In this document: positions 42,270 through 50,793 of the stretch, piece after piece | Numbering within the stretch: the stretch's first letter is position 1 | How the letters are laid out: each line of letters begins with the position of its first letter | Origin: Pseudomonas sp. RIT-PI-q | Lineage (GTDB): Bacteria; Pseudomonadota; Gammaproteobacteria; Pseudomonadales; Pseudomonadaceae | NCBI RefSeq assembly: GCF_001297125.1 | Contig: NZ_LHPC01000077.1 | Location: 1-64,000 of the forward strand | DNA: 64,000 nt | Direction: 5' to 3' | Notes under the pieces: model-generated | Databases searched by the model: none | What the model saw: only the letters and a program-made list of their open reading frames with translations | Told to the model about the DNA's origin: nothing | Translations under genes and position numbers: made by a program

Positions 42270-43061
42270 TTAGTTCGAGCTTACCGCCGAACGCGGAATC
42301 ACCGGTTGGTTGTCATTGGAAATGGTCACTTCCACCCGACGGTTCATCGCCCGACCCGAGACACTGGCGTTCTCCGCTACCGGGTATTCCTTGCCATAAC
42401 CCTGGGCCACAATGCGCGCCGGATCAACGCCCATTTTCACCAGGGCCGTGCGCACGGAACCGGCGCGACGTTCGGACAGCGACTGGTTATGGCTCGCTGT
42501 ACCGGTGCTGTCGGTGTAACCCTCGACAATCACTTTGCGATCCGGATTTTCCGAGAGGAACTGCGCCAGTTTGTTGATATTCACCAGACCGCTGGATTTC
42601 AGATCAGCCCGGTCGGTGGCGAACAGCACGTCACCGAAAGTCACCAGCGTGCCGCGATCGGTCTGCTTGGCGTTCAGGCTATCCTGCAGCTGCTTGATCT
42701 GCTGGTCGCGGGCATCCAGACGCGCCTGGGCACGTTGTGCGGAGGCGTTTTTCAGATTGGCTTCAGCGGTGCGCAGGGCGATGGTCTGCTTCGCCACTTC
42801 AACACGCTGATTGGTCAGGTAAGCCAGTTGGTCGACCTTGGCCTGGTCTTCCTTATCCATGTAGGCCTTGTCAGCCTTGTCCAGGTAGTCGCTGGCGTCT
42901 TTGGTTTCCAGCGCCGCGACTTTGCTGGCTTGCGGGTTGGCTTGCAGGCCGGTGTAGTTGGTGCGGGCCTGTTCCAGGTTCGCGTTGGGCGGGGTGGAGC
43001 AGGCCGCCAGTGCAACGCTTGCCGCCAGAAGAGCCGGGATCATCAATTGTTTACGCATCAT
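42270..43061 (-). CDS. lptF: OmpA-family lipoprotein (LptF-like)
   Basis: The 263-residue lipoprotein has a lipobox LAAC (Cys at 21), a coiled-coil region (about 60-145, rich in Ala/Gln/Arg/Lys; LKNASAQRAQARLDARDQQI) and a C-terminal OmpA domain (about 150-250). That domain binds peptidoglycan through VIVEGYTDSTGTASHNQSLS and NRRVEVTI. It corresponds to the P. aeruginosa lipotoxin F (PA3692) position and composition. It anchors the outer membrane to the peptidoglycan. A DUF4398 lipoprotein gene lies 45 bases upstream on the same strand. Confidence 0.88.
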   Translation of the reverse strand: MMRKQLMIPALLAASVALAACSTPPNANLEQARTNYTGLQANPQASKVAALETKDASDYLDKADKAYMDKEDQAKVDQLAYLTNQRVEVAKQTIALRTAEANLKNASAQRAQARLDARDQQIKQLQDSLNAKQTDRGTLVTFGDVLFATDRADLKSSGLVNINKLAQFLSENPDRKVIVEGYTDSTGTASHNQSLSERRAGSVRTALVKMGVDPARIVAQGYGKEYPVAENASVSGRAMNRRVEVTISNDNQPVIPRSAVSSN

Positions 43062-43106
43062 GGTTTCGTCCTTTTAGTCGAGTAAGAAATACGTCGTGCC
43101 GCGTCG

Positions 43107-43505
43107 TTACTGAACGGTGCGCTGGCTTTCCTGACGCAGTTCCTGAACCCCTTTCTGAGAGTCCTTCACCGCTTGTTCGGCTTTCATCGCCTGGGCTTTG
43201 CGTTCCGCCACGCGAGCGTCCCACTCGGCCTGTTCGGCCAGGGTTTTAGCCTGGTCGAACTTTTTGTCGTGCATGGCGAGTTCGGCTTGTTTGAGCTTGT
43301 CCTGGGCGGACTTCATTTCAACGGCGGCGAATTCGGTGCCGCCGGCGCTGACTGCACTGTTGACCGCCGATTCAGTCACGGCAAATTGCTCGGTCGGCGG
43401 GTTACCGGCGCAACCGGCCAGAACCAGGCTGCTGCCGAGTGCCAGTGCGGCCAGTTTCAAGCCGCGCAGGTGGGTGAACGAGGATTTGGCAGTACGGGTC
43501 TTCAT
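43107..43505 (-). CDS. DUF4398-type lipoprotein
   Basis: The 132-residue protein has a lipobox LVLAGC (Cys at about 32) after a long signal sequence with a basic N-region (KTRTAKSSFTHLRG). The mature domain is helical and coiled-coil-like (MKSAQDKLKQAELAMHDKK, KTLAEQAEWDARVAERKAQA). ATG 43503-43505 is preceded by GGAG at nine bases; ATG 43518-43520 is the alternative. It is upstream of the OmpA-type lipoprotein gene, likely one operon. DUF4398 proteins often partner OmpA-like proteins. Confidence 0.82.
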   Translation of the reverse strand: MKTRTAKSSFTHLRGLKLAALALGSSLVLAGCAGNPPTEQFAVTESAVNSAVSAGGTEFAAVEMKSAQDKLKQAELAMHDKKFDQAKTLAEQAEWDARVAERKAQAMKAEQAVKDSQKGVQELRQESQRTVQ

Positions 43506-43722
43506 GGTCTTCAACTCCATTGGGCTAACTCCTGAAAAACTTGAAATTCCATCCTGGGTATGGAGCCGCAACCTTCAGTTTCCGGGGTGTTTTGAAACGG
43601 CCGTCCCAGGCGTGGTTACTGGTTGTGACCCGAGGCGTTTTTCAAAAGTTCAGAGAAGATGGCCTGATGCCCGAAAAAACTTTGACCGAACAGACAAGGC
43701 TCTAAACCGGGTTTTTTCACGA

Positions 43723-43824
43723 CTGTAGGAGCGAGCTTGCTCGCGATGGTCGTTAACGAAAACGCGTGATTACTGGGTAAACGCGTTGTTGTTAAGTCCA
43801 TCGCGAGCAAGCTCGCTCCTACAG
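43723..43824. repeat. REPIN, GTAGGAGCGAGCTTGCTCGCGAT type
   Basis: CTGTAGGAGCGAGCTTGCTC and GAGCAAGCTCGCTCCTACAG flank a spacer containing GGTCGTTAACGAAAACGCGT, which shares its TCGTTAACGA start with the REPIN at 58982. It occupies part of the 333-base gap upstream of the DUF4398 gene. Confidence 0.88.
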
Positions 43825-43838
43825 GTTTGGTGGTGGGA

Positions 43839-44183
43839 TCAGTGTTTTTGCTTGTCGTTACCGGCCGACAAATCGTGCAAATGCCGGCGGGACAAGGCGA
43901 GAAAACGCGGCGTCGGTCCGACGTCTTCGTACAGTGGATCGCCTTCTTCGTCGGTGGCCACGACGGTCGATCCCTTCACGTACGGGAAGCTCTTCTCAAG
44001 CTCTTCCAGCGCGGCGCCAATCAGTTCGCCGAGCAGTTCTTCGGGCTGGCGCTTGGGGTACATTTCGGTAATCGCCGCCAGCCGTGCGGCGGCTTCCACG
44101 TCCAGATGAATTGTGTAGCCCGTTTCGGTCAGGCGACCCTTGGCGTTTTCTTCCCAATGCTGGGCAAGCTCGCGGATTTTCAT
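43839..44183 (-). CDS. Conserved hypothetical protein (annotated elsewhere as pilin assembly protein)
   Basis: The 114-residue soluble protein starts KIRELAQHWEENAKGRL and contains MYPKRQPEELLGELIGAALE and DEEGDPLYEDVGPTPRFLAL. There is no signal peptide or transmembrane segment. Similar Pseudomonas proteins are sometimes called pilin assembly protein, a label for which I know no firm basis. It lies between the lptF-like group and ppc and appears monocistronic. Confidence 0.75.
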   Translation of the reverse strand: MKIRELAQHWEENAKGRLTETGYTIHLDVEAAARLAAITEMYPKRQPEELLGELIGAALEELEKSFPYVKGSTVVATDEEGDPLYEDVGPTPRFLALSRRHLHDLSAGNDKQKH

Positions 44184-44486
44184 AATGACCTCAATGCGCT
44201 CCTGCTCGTGGCAGGCAGTGTGGTGTCCGGCGGTGGCCGGCTGAGCCGTTGTACGGCTTACTCTTCAGACTAGCTTTAACCCACAAGGTTTAAAGTCCCT
44301 TCGTCGTCTGATGCTGTTCACTTTGGCTTGGTGCTTCTTGGTGCTTCTTGGGAATTGGGTGAATATCCGTTTCTGCGGTAACGGCTGCTATGGGTTTCGC
44401 CCTTACGGCGAGTCACTTGGAAAAGCCCCAAGTAACCAAGGGTTCTTGCTCCTTTCGTTCGGTGCCTCACGAGGGGCGGTGCATCC

Positions 44487-44590
44487 CCTGTAGGAGCTGG
44501 CTTGCCAGCGAAGGACGTTAACGATGACGCGTTTCAACAGGATAAACGCGGCGCTTTTGAGTGCTTCGCTGGCAAGCCAGCTCCTACAGG
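44487..44590. repeat. REPIN, CCTGTAGGAGCTGGCTTGCC type
   Basis: CCTGTAGGAGCTGGCTTGCC and its complement flank a spacer with GTTAACGATGACGCGTTTCA. The REPIN at 58982-59085 has nearly the same ends and spacer. Confidence 0.9.
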
Positions 44591-44650
44591 GGATTGGTGG
44601 TTTTCAGATTTCGCGTGTCAGTCGACATCAATGGCGGATGCCAGTCCGCT

Positions 44651-44675
44651 TTCGCGAGCAAGCCCGCTCCCACAG
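44651..44675. repeat. Solitary REP end
   Basis: TTCGCGAGCAAGCCCGCTCC followed by CACAG is a single GTGGGAGCGGGCTTGC-type unit in inverse orientation with no partner in the expected distance. Confidence 0.7.
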
Positions 44676-44897
44676 TTTGGATTTTTGTCAGCCATGGAAT
44701 TGGGGCGCATAACTGATGCCAGCGTGACCAATAGGCCGGCCCGCAGGCCGCCGTGCTTTTGATTTTGCTTTTGATCTGCTTGCCCCATCGGAAGGCCGTA
44801 CGCCAGGGGCAAGAGCCCTTGGTTACTTGGGGCTTTTCCAAGTGACTCGCTGTAAGAGCGAAACCATAAGCCGCCGTTACCGCAGAAACGGATATGT

Positions 44898-44921
44898 ACC
44901 CAATCCCAATCCCAATCCCAA
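44898..44921 (+). repeat. CAATCC hexamer tandem repeat
   Basis: Immediately beyond the right arm of the long inverted repeat, ACCCAATCCCAATCCCAATC repeats the unit CAATCC about four times. Short tandem arrays like this vary in copy number between strains. It lies about 105 bases before the ppc start. Confidence 0.7.
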
Positions 44922-45025
44922 AACTCAGGCAAACACCATTCCCATCGTCGCCCGCTTGTAAGAACCGCCTTACGACGGCACTCTCTAACGACAAAGCACC
45001 CGGACTTTTTGCTGGAGAACTGCTG

Positions 45026-47656
45026 ATGACCGATATTGATGCACGCTTGCGCGAGGACGTTCACCTGTTGGGTGAACTGTTGGGCAATACCATTCGTGAA
45101 CAGTACGGGGACGGCTTTCTCGACAAGATCGAGCAGATCCGCAAGGGCGCCAAGGCCGACCGTCGCGGTTCGATGGACGCCGAACTGAGCGCCAGCCTCA
45201 ACCAATTGAGTGAGGACGAGTTGCTGCCGGTCGCGCGGGCCTTCAACCAGTTTCTCAACCTGGCCAACATCGCCGAGCAGTATCAACTGATTCATCGTCG
45301 TGAAGAGTCGCAGCCAGCGCCGTTCGAAGCGCGGGTGCTGCCGGAACTGCTCGCCCGACTGCGCGCCGAAGGGCATGGCGCCGAATCCCTGGCTCGGCAA
45401 CTGGGGCGGCTGGAGATCGAGCTTGTTCTCACTGCGCACCCGACCGAAGTGGCACGCCGCACACTGATCCAGAAATACGATGCCATCGCAGCGCAATTGG
45501 CCGCCCAGGACCATCGCGACCTGACCACTGCCGAGCGCGAGCAGATCCACGCGAAATTGCAGCGCCTGATCGCCGAAGCCTGGCACACCGAAGAAATCCG
45601 CCGCACCCGCCCGACGCCTGTGGATGAGGCCAAGTGGGGTTTTGCGGTGATCGAGCATTCACTGTGGCAGGCGATCCCGAATTATCTGCGCAAGGCGGAT
45701 AAAGCCCTGCATGACGCCACCGGCCTGCATTTGCCGCTAGAGGCCGCGCCGATTCGCTTTGCCTCGTGGATGGGCGGCGATCGCGACGGCAACCCTAACG
45801 TCACCGCTGCCGTGACCCGCGAAGTCTTGTTGCTGGCGCGCTGGATGGCGGCGGACTTGTACGTGCGCGATGTCGATCACCTCGCTGCCGAATTGTCGAT
45901 GCAGCAGGCCAGCGATGCCCTGAAAGCCAAGTCCGGGGACAGCGCTGAACCTTATCGCGCCGTGCTTAAACAGTTACGCGAACGCCTGCGTGCGACCCGC
46001 AACTGGGCTCACGCTTCCTTGACGAGCACCACACCGGCACCGGCCGACGTCCTGCAAAACAACCGCGACCTGCTCGATCCGCTGGAGCTGTGCTACCAGT
46101 CGTTGCATGAGTGCGGCATGGGCGTGATCGCTGACGGGCCGCTGCTCGATTGTCTGCGTCGCGCGGTCACGTTCGGTTTGTTCCTGGTGCGACTCGACGT
46201 GCGTCAGGACTCGTCCCGGCACTCGGCGGCGATGACCGAAATCACCGATTACCTGGGGCTCGGTCGCTACGAAGACTGGAGCGAAGAAGAACGCATCGCC
46301 TTCCTGATGCGCGAATTGAACAACCGTCGGCCGTTGCTGCCGGCGTACTTCAAGCCGTCCGCCGACACCGCCGAAGTGCCGGCGACCTGCCGGGAAATCG
46401 CTGCGGCACCGAGCGCATCCCTCGGCTCCTATGTAATCTCCATGGCGGGCGCCGCCTCCGCCGTGCTGGCGGGGCAAATGCTGCTGAAAGAATCCCGCGG
46501 ATTGCGCCCGATGCGCGTGGTGCCGCTGTTCGAAACCCTCGCCGACCTCGACAACGCCGGGCCGGTGATCGAAAAGCTGTTGCTGCTGCCGGGTTATCGC
46601 GCGCGTCTGCAAGGGCCGCAGGAAGTGATGATCGGCTACTCCGACTCGGCCAAGGACGCTGGCACCACGGCGGCGGCCTGGGCGCAGTACCGGGCGCAGG
46701 AGCGTCTGGTCGACATCTGCCGCGAGCAACAAGTGGAACTGCTGTTGTTCCACGGTCGCGGCGGCACCGTGGGCCGTGGCGGCGGCCCGGCGCATGCGGC
46801 GATTCTGTCGCAGCCACCGGGTTCGGTCGCGGGACGGTTCCGCACCACCGAGCAGGGGGAAATGATTCGTTTCAAATTCGGCCTACCGGACATCGCCGAA
46901 CAAAACCTCAATCTGTACCTCGCGGCGGTGCTGGAGGCGACTTTATTGCCACCGCCGCCACCAACGCCTGAATGGCGGCACTTGATGGACGAATTGGCCG
47001 CTGACGGTGTCAGTGCTTACCGCGCCGTGGTGCGGGAAAATCCGCAGTTCGTCGAGTATTTCCGCCAGTCGACCCCGGAACAGGAACTCGGGCGTTTGCC
47101 ACTGGGCAGCCGTCCGGCCAAGCGCCGCGCTGGCGGCATCGAAAGCCTGCGGGCTATTCCGTGGATTTTCGGCTGGACCCAGACACGTCTGATGCTGCCG
47201 GCCTGGCTCGGCTGGGAAGCGGCCCTGAGCAAGGCACTGGAACGCGGTGAAGGCGAACTGCTGGGGCAGATGCGCGAGCAGTGGCCGTTCTTCCGCACGC
47301 GCATCGATATGCTGGAAATGGTCCTGGCCAAAGCTGACGCCGATATCGCCCGGTCCTACGATGAACGTCTGGTTGAGTCGGATTTGTTACCTTTGGGCGC
47401 GCATTTACGCGACCTATTGTCGCAGGCCTGCTCCGTGGTCCTGGGGCTGACTGGTCAGTCGCAGCTACTGGCACATAGCCCAGCCACCCTTGAATTCATC
47501 CGCTTGCGCAACACTTACCTCGACCCTCTTCATCTATTGCAGGCTGAGTTGTTGGCGCGTTCGCGGCAACAGGAAGTGGAGCAGGGCAGCCCGGTAGAAC
47601 AGGCATTGCTGGTGTCTGTGGCGGGGATTGCCGCCGGTTTGCGTAATACCGGCTAA
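45026..47656 (+). CDS. ppc: Phosphoenolpyruvate carboxylase
   Basis: The 876-residue enzyme fixes bicarbonate onto phosphoenolpyruvate to form oxaloacetate, refilling the TCA cycle. Catalytic His138 lies in LTAHPTEVARRTL, the same position as in E. coli, and the second catalytic region is FHGRGGTVGRGGGPAHAAI. The C-terminus ends in RNTG as in the whole family. ATG 45026-45028 has GGAG upstream; the frame extends upstream through the repeat without homology. It is monocistronic. Confidence 0.96.
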   Translation: MTDIDARLREDVHLLGELLGNTIREQYGDGFLDKIEQIRKGAKADRRGSMDAELSASLNQLSEDELLPVARAFNQFLNLANIAEQYQLIHRREESQPAPFEARVLPELLARLRAEGHGAESLARQLGRLEIELVLTAHPTEVARRTLIQKYDAIAAQLAAQDHRDLTTAEREQIHAKLQRLIAEAWHTEEIRRTRPTPVDEAKWGFAVIEHSLWQAIPNYLRKADKALHDATGLHLPLEAAPIRFASWMGGDRDGNPNVTAAVTREVLLLARWMAADLYVRDVDHLAAELSMQQASDALKAKSGDSAEPYRAVLKQLRERLRATRNWAHASLTSTTPAPADVLQNNRDLLDPLELCYQSLHECGMGVIADGPLLDCLRRAVTFGLFLVRLDVRQDSSRHSAAMTEITDYLGLGRYEDWSEEERIAFLMRELNNRRPLLPAYFKPSADTAEVPATCREIAAAPSASLGSYVISMAGAASAVLAGQMLLKESRGLRPMRVVPLFETLADLDNAGPVIEKLLLLPGYRARLQGPQEVMIGYSDSAKDAGTTAAAWAQYRAQERLVDICREQQVELLLFHGRGGTVGRGGGPAHAAILSQPPGSVAGRFRTTEQGEMIRFKFGLPDIAEQNLNLYLAAVLEATLLPPPPPTPEWRHLMDELAADGVSAYRAVVRENPQFVEYFRQSTPEQELGRLPLGSRPAKRRAGGIESLRAIPWIFGWTQTRLMLPAWLGWEAALSKALERGEGELLGQMREQWPFFRTRIDMLEMVLAKADADIARSYDERLVESDLLPLGAHLRDLLSQACSVVLGLTGQSQLLAHSPATLEFIRLRNTYLDPLHLLQAELLARSRQQEVEQGSPVEQALLVSVAGIAAGLRNTG

Positions 47657-47672
47657 GGTTTTTGTCGTGGGG

Positions 47673-47704
47673 GCAGGCACTCGATGCGAGCGTCGAATGC
47701 CTGC
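47673..47704 (+). other. Hairpin after ppc without T-tract
   Basis: GCAGGCACTCGA pairs with TCGAATGCCTGC (one mismatch) around an 8-base loop, 17 bases after the ppc stop. No T-run follows, so it is a possible Rho-assisted or mRNA-stabilising structure. Confidence 0.4.
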
Positions 47705-47944
47705 GTGGGACGGGGCTTAAATGTGCTGCCAGGCGACAGTTAATGATGGGGTTGCGACTTGGGGTACTCCATCCCAAGGTCACTTAAGGTGCGGGTTTCT
47801 CCGACTTTCGGCGGCTTGTGTGGTCCGGGCCTGCTGTGTATCTTGAGCAGCCTTTGGCCGTTTGGGCGGTCACGACCCTGTTTTTGAGATTGGCCCCACG
47901 AGGCGAATCCGTTGTTATTAAATAAAAAATTGAGGAGCACATCG

Positions 47945-48592
47945 ATGCGCGTCATTCTGCTGGGAGCTCCCGGGGCCGGTAAAGGTACTCAGGCAAAGTT
48001 CATCACCGAAAAATTCGGCATCCCGCAAATCTCCACCGGCGACATGCTGCGTGCTGCGGTCAAGGCCGGCACCGAGCTGGGCCTGATCGCCAAGAGCGTC
48101 ATGGACAGCGGTGGTCTGGTTTCCGATGACCTGATCATCAATCTGGTCAAGGAACGTATCAGCGAGGCAGATTGTGCCAACGGTTTCCTGTTCGACGGTT
48201 TCCCGCGCACCATTCCCCAGGCTGAAGCCCTGGTGAAGGCGGGCGTTGAGCTGGATCACGTGGTGGAAATCGACGTTAAAGACGAAGACATCGTCCAGCG
48301 TATCGCCGGTCGTCGTGTTCACGAGGCTTCCGGCCGCGTGTACCACATCGTCTACAACCCGCCGAAAATTGCCGGTAAAGACGACATCACCGGTGAAGAG
48401 CTGGTGCAGCGCAAAGACGATACCGAAGAAACCGTGCGTCATCGTCTGTCGGTCTACCGCGCCCAGACCGAGCCACTGGTGAAGTTTTACCAGGAGCTGT
48501 CGACCGCTCAAGGCAAACCGAAGTACAGCCACATCGAAGGTGTTGGCTCGGTTGAAGCGATCACCGGCAAGGTGCTTGAAGCGCTGAACTGA
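47945..48592 (+). CDS. adk: Adenylate kinase
   Basis: The 215-residue enzyme converts AMP and ATP to two ADP. The P-loop GAPGAGKGTQ is at 7-16, the NMP-binding region has QISTGDMLRAAVKAG, and the LID begins at GRRVHEASGRVYHIVYNPPK. The LID has no zinc-binding cysteines, so it is the Gram-negative form. GAGGAG precedes the ATG. A terminator hairpin follows at 48615. Confidence 0.97.
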   Translation: MRVILLGAPGAGKGTQAKFITEKFGIPQISTGDMLRAAVKAGTELGLIAKSVMDSGGLVSDDLIINLVKERISEADCANGFLFDGFPRTIPQAEALVKAGVELDHVVEIDVKDEDIVQRIAGRRVHEASGRVYHIVYNPPKIAGKDDITGEELVQRKDDTEETVRHRLSVYRAQTEPLVKFYQELSTAQGKPKYSHIEGVGSVEAITGKVLEALN

Positions 48593-48614
48593 AAAGTCTG
48601 AAACGCTTCATCTT

Positions 48615-48644
48615 CTACGGCCCGCTTGCGGGCCGTAGTTGTTT
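48615..48644 (+). terminator. Intrinsic terminator after adk
   Basis: CTACGGCCCGC pairs with GCGGGCCGTAG around a two-base loop and is followed by TTGTTTA. The weak T-tract makes it moderately certain; it lies 22 bases after the adk stop. Confidence 0.7.
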
Positions 48645-48686
48645 ATACTGGCGCACTTTTTCTGAACCTCTCTTACGGAAACATCG

Positions 48687-49361
48687 ATGAGCACCTTGTT
48701 GGCCCTGGACACCGCGACTGAAGCTTGCTCCGTTGCCTTGCTGCATGACGGCAAGGTTACGAGCCATTACGAGGTGATCCCGCGCCTGCATGCGCAGAAA
48801 CTGTTGCCGATGATCCAGCAGTTGCTCGCCGATGCGGGCACCACGTTGCAAGCGGTCGATGCCATCGCATTTGGCCGTGGGCCGGGCGCGTTCACCGGTG
48901 TGCGAATCGCCATCGGCGTGGTGCAGGGCCTGGCGTTTGCGCTGGATCGCCCGGTGCTGCCGGTGTCGAACCTGGCCGTGCTGGCGCAGCGCGCGTATCG
49001 CGAACACGGCGTCAGCCAGGGCGCGGCCGCCATCGATGCGCGCATGGATGAGGTGTATTGGGGTTGCTACCGCGAAACGGCGGGGGAGATGCGCCTGGTC
49101 GGCAAAGAGGCGGTGTTGCCACCGGAAGTGGCGGCATTGCCGGCCGATGCCAGCGGCGAGTGGTTTGGCGCGGGCACCGGTTGGGGCTATGCCGAGCGCA
49201 TTGCCGTTAGCCTGACCGGGCAGGATGCAGGCATGTTGCCGCATGCCGAAGACCTGCTGACCCTGGCGCGTTTTGCCTGGGCGCGCGGTGAAGCGATCGT
49301 GGCGGATGAGGCGCAGCCGGTTTATCTGCGCGATAAAGTCGCGACGCCAAAAGCGCGTTAA
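48687..49361 (+). CDS. tsaB: tRNA threonylcarbamoyladenosine biosynthesis protein TsaB
   Basis: The 224-residue ASKHA-fold protein (YeaZ) begins STLLALDTATEACSVALLHD and contains GRGPGAFTGVRIAIGVVQGLA. It works with TsaD and TsaE in forming the t6A37 modification of ANN-decoding tRNAs. It is followed by a REPIN. The neighbours adk upstream and the DUF72 pair downstream are as in other Pseudomonas. Confidence 0.94.
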   Translation: MSTLLALDTATEACSVALLHDGKVTSHYEVIPRLHAQKLLPMIQQLLADAGTTLQAVDAIAFGRGPGAFTGVRIAIGVVQGLAFALDRPVLPVSNLAVLAQRAYREHGVSQGAAAIDARMDEVYWGCYRETAGEMRLVGKEAVLPPEVAALPADASGEWFGAGTGWGYAERIAVSLTGQDAGMLPHAEDLLTLARFAWARGEAIVADEAQPVYLRDKVATPKAR

Positions 49362-49383
49362 TCCTGAGTACCGAGTTGTTCCA

Positions 49384-49448
49384 ATCGCGGGCAAGCCACG
49401 CTCCCACAGGTTTTGCGCAAATCCTGTGGGAGCGGGCTTGCCCGCGAT
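49384..49448. repeat. REPIN, compact outward arrangement
   Basis: ATCGCGGGCAAGCCACGCTC and GAGCGGGCTTGCCCGCGAT are inverted around CCCACAGG/CCTGTGGG ends with a 13-base centre. One arm has the change GCCACGC for GCCCGC. Confidence 0.85.
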
Positions 49449-49594
49449 GGCGATTTGGCGGTTACCGCCAATCGTCGATTTATACTGCCCACTTTTAAAC
49501 CTTTTCGCTTTTCTGTGTTCTAGTTATCACTCGGCGGTTTGCGCAGCTCCTTTAGCGCCACTAAACTGCCATCATTGATACCGGACATGTACTC

Positions 49595-49900
49595 ATGCGT
49601 ATAGACGGCCTTTCTTCTCAGTCCTACCCCATCAAGCGCCAGCCTCGCAAAGGCCAAGTGGTGGAGGACGAGTCCGTCGATATCGACGGCGAGCTGGAAA
49701 TCCCCTCCGAAGAGCAACTGGCCGCCCGCGCCGCCAAAGCCTCTGCGCAACGCTTGAGCAATCTTCCCGCCCGTCAACAAGACATGCTTTACCACCGCGC
49801 CATGAGCAACAGCGTCGCGAAAGCCCTGGCCAGCTACCTGAGCACCGCCGGTTTTGTCGATTGGGATACCGATGTGCTGGGTCTCGACCTGTACATCTGA
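49595..49900 (+). CDS. Conserved hypothetical protein, 101 residues
   Basis: The protein has a polar N-terminal half (RIDGLSSQSYPIKRQPRKG, then acidic ESVDIDGELEIPSEEQ) and a helical C-terminal half (SNSVAKALASYLSTAGFV, ending DVLGLDLYI). No known domain is visible. Its TGA stop shares a base with the ATG of the DUF72 gene, so the two are translationally coupled. It may assist that protein, but the role is unknown. Confidence 0.8.
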   Translation: MRIDGLSSQSYPIKRQPRKGQVVEDESVDIDGELEIPSEEQLAARAAKASAQRLSNLPARQQDMLYHRAMSNSVAKALASYLSTAGFVDWDTDVLGLDLYI

Positions 49901-50760
49901 TGGTGCTGCCTTACTACCTCGGTTGCCCGTCCTGGAGTGAAAACGCCTGGCGCGACAACCTGTATCCGCAAGACGCCAAACCCGCCGAATTTCTAAATCT
50001 CTATTCCCAAGTGTTCAACGCCGTGGAAGGCAATACGACCTTCTACGCGAGCCCGTCTGCCGCCACCGTGCAGCGCTGGGCCGAGACCATGCCCGAACAC
50101 TTTCGCTTCACCGCCAAGTTTCCCGGCGACATCAGCCACAGCGGTGACTTGCGCGAACAACTGACCGCCGCCGAAACCTTTCTGCAATTGCTCAGTCCGC
50201 TCGGCGAGCGGGTTTCTCCGATCTGGCTGCAACTCTCCAAAAGTTTTACCCCGCAACGATTGTCGGAGCTGGCCGGATTCATCGACGTGATGGATCGCCC
50301 GCTGGCCGTCGAAGTGCGGCATGACGATTTCTTCGCCAAGGGCGATGCCGAGCGCCAGCTCAATCGCCTGTTGCTGGATCGCGGCGTCGAGCGTATCTGC
50401 CTCGATCCGCGTGCGCTGTTCAGTTGCACGTCGACCGATCCATCGGTGCTCCACGCACAATCGAAAAAGCCCCGGGTTCCGCCCCGTCCGGCGGCGTTCA
50501 CCCAATTTCCGCAGGTGCGCTTCATCGGCCACCCGCAGCTTGAGGCCAACGATCCGTTCCTGGTGCCGTGGGTGGAGAAAATCGCCTTGTGGATCGAAGA
50601 AGGCCGCACGCCGTATATCTTCCTGCACACCGCCGACAACCTGCTGGCCGCCAAACTGGCGCAACGTTTTCACGCAAAACTGATGCTGCGTTTGCCTGGC
50701 TTGCCGCCGCTGCCTGAGCTATACAGAGAACCCGCCGCGGAGCAACTTGGCCTGCTCTGA
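49900..50760 (+). CDS. DUF72 family protein (YecE-like)
   Basis: The 286-residue protein has the DUF72 TIM-barrel pattern: YYLGCPSWSENAWRDNLYP, FNAVEGNTTFYASPS, FRFTAKFPGDIS and VEVRHDDFF. Conserved acidic and aromatic residues line the barrel as in E. coli YecE, whose activity is unknown. ATG 49900 overlaps the preceding stop. An in-frame extension to 49861 lies inside the upstream gene and is rejected. Confidence 0.88.
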   Translation: MVLPYYLGCPSWSENAWRDNLYPQDAKPAEFLNLYSQVFNAVEGNTTFYASPSAATVQRWAETMPEHFRFTAKFPGDISHSGDLREQLTAAETFLQLLSPLGERVSPIWLQLSKSFTPQRLSELAGFIDVMDRPLAVEVRHDDFFAKGDAERQLNRLLLDRGVERICLDPRALFSCTSTDPSVLHAQSKKPRVPPRPAAFTQFPQVRFIGHPQLEANDPFLVPWVEKIALWIEEGRTPYIFLHTADNLLAAKLAQRFHAKLMLRLPGLPPLPELYREPAAEQLGLL

Positions 50761-50793
50761 AGCGGATTCCTTGCCCTTTTCAGGAGCCTGACA

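Larger units (their letters stand above)
44354..44904. repeat. Long inverted repeat (~100-bp arms) enclosing REP units
   Basis: The left arm (44354-44455) contains TTGGGTGAATATCCGTTTCT, GTCACTTGGAAAAGCCCCAA and GTAACCAAGGGTTCTTG. The right arm (44804-44904) is its complement with about 15% differences. The ~350-base interior holds a REPIN and a single REP end. The arms are also open in translation (ESLGKAPSNQG), which explains spurious ORFs. It fills most of the 842-base gap between the hypothetical gene and ppc. Confidence 0.85.

Noticed and set aside
44894..45025. Upstream extension of ppc by 44 codons
   Set aside because: The stretch reads through the CAATCC tandem repeat and repeat-arm sequence, lacks homology to PEP carboxylase, and ATG 45026 has GGAG in front and gives the normal length.
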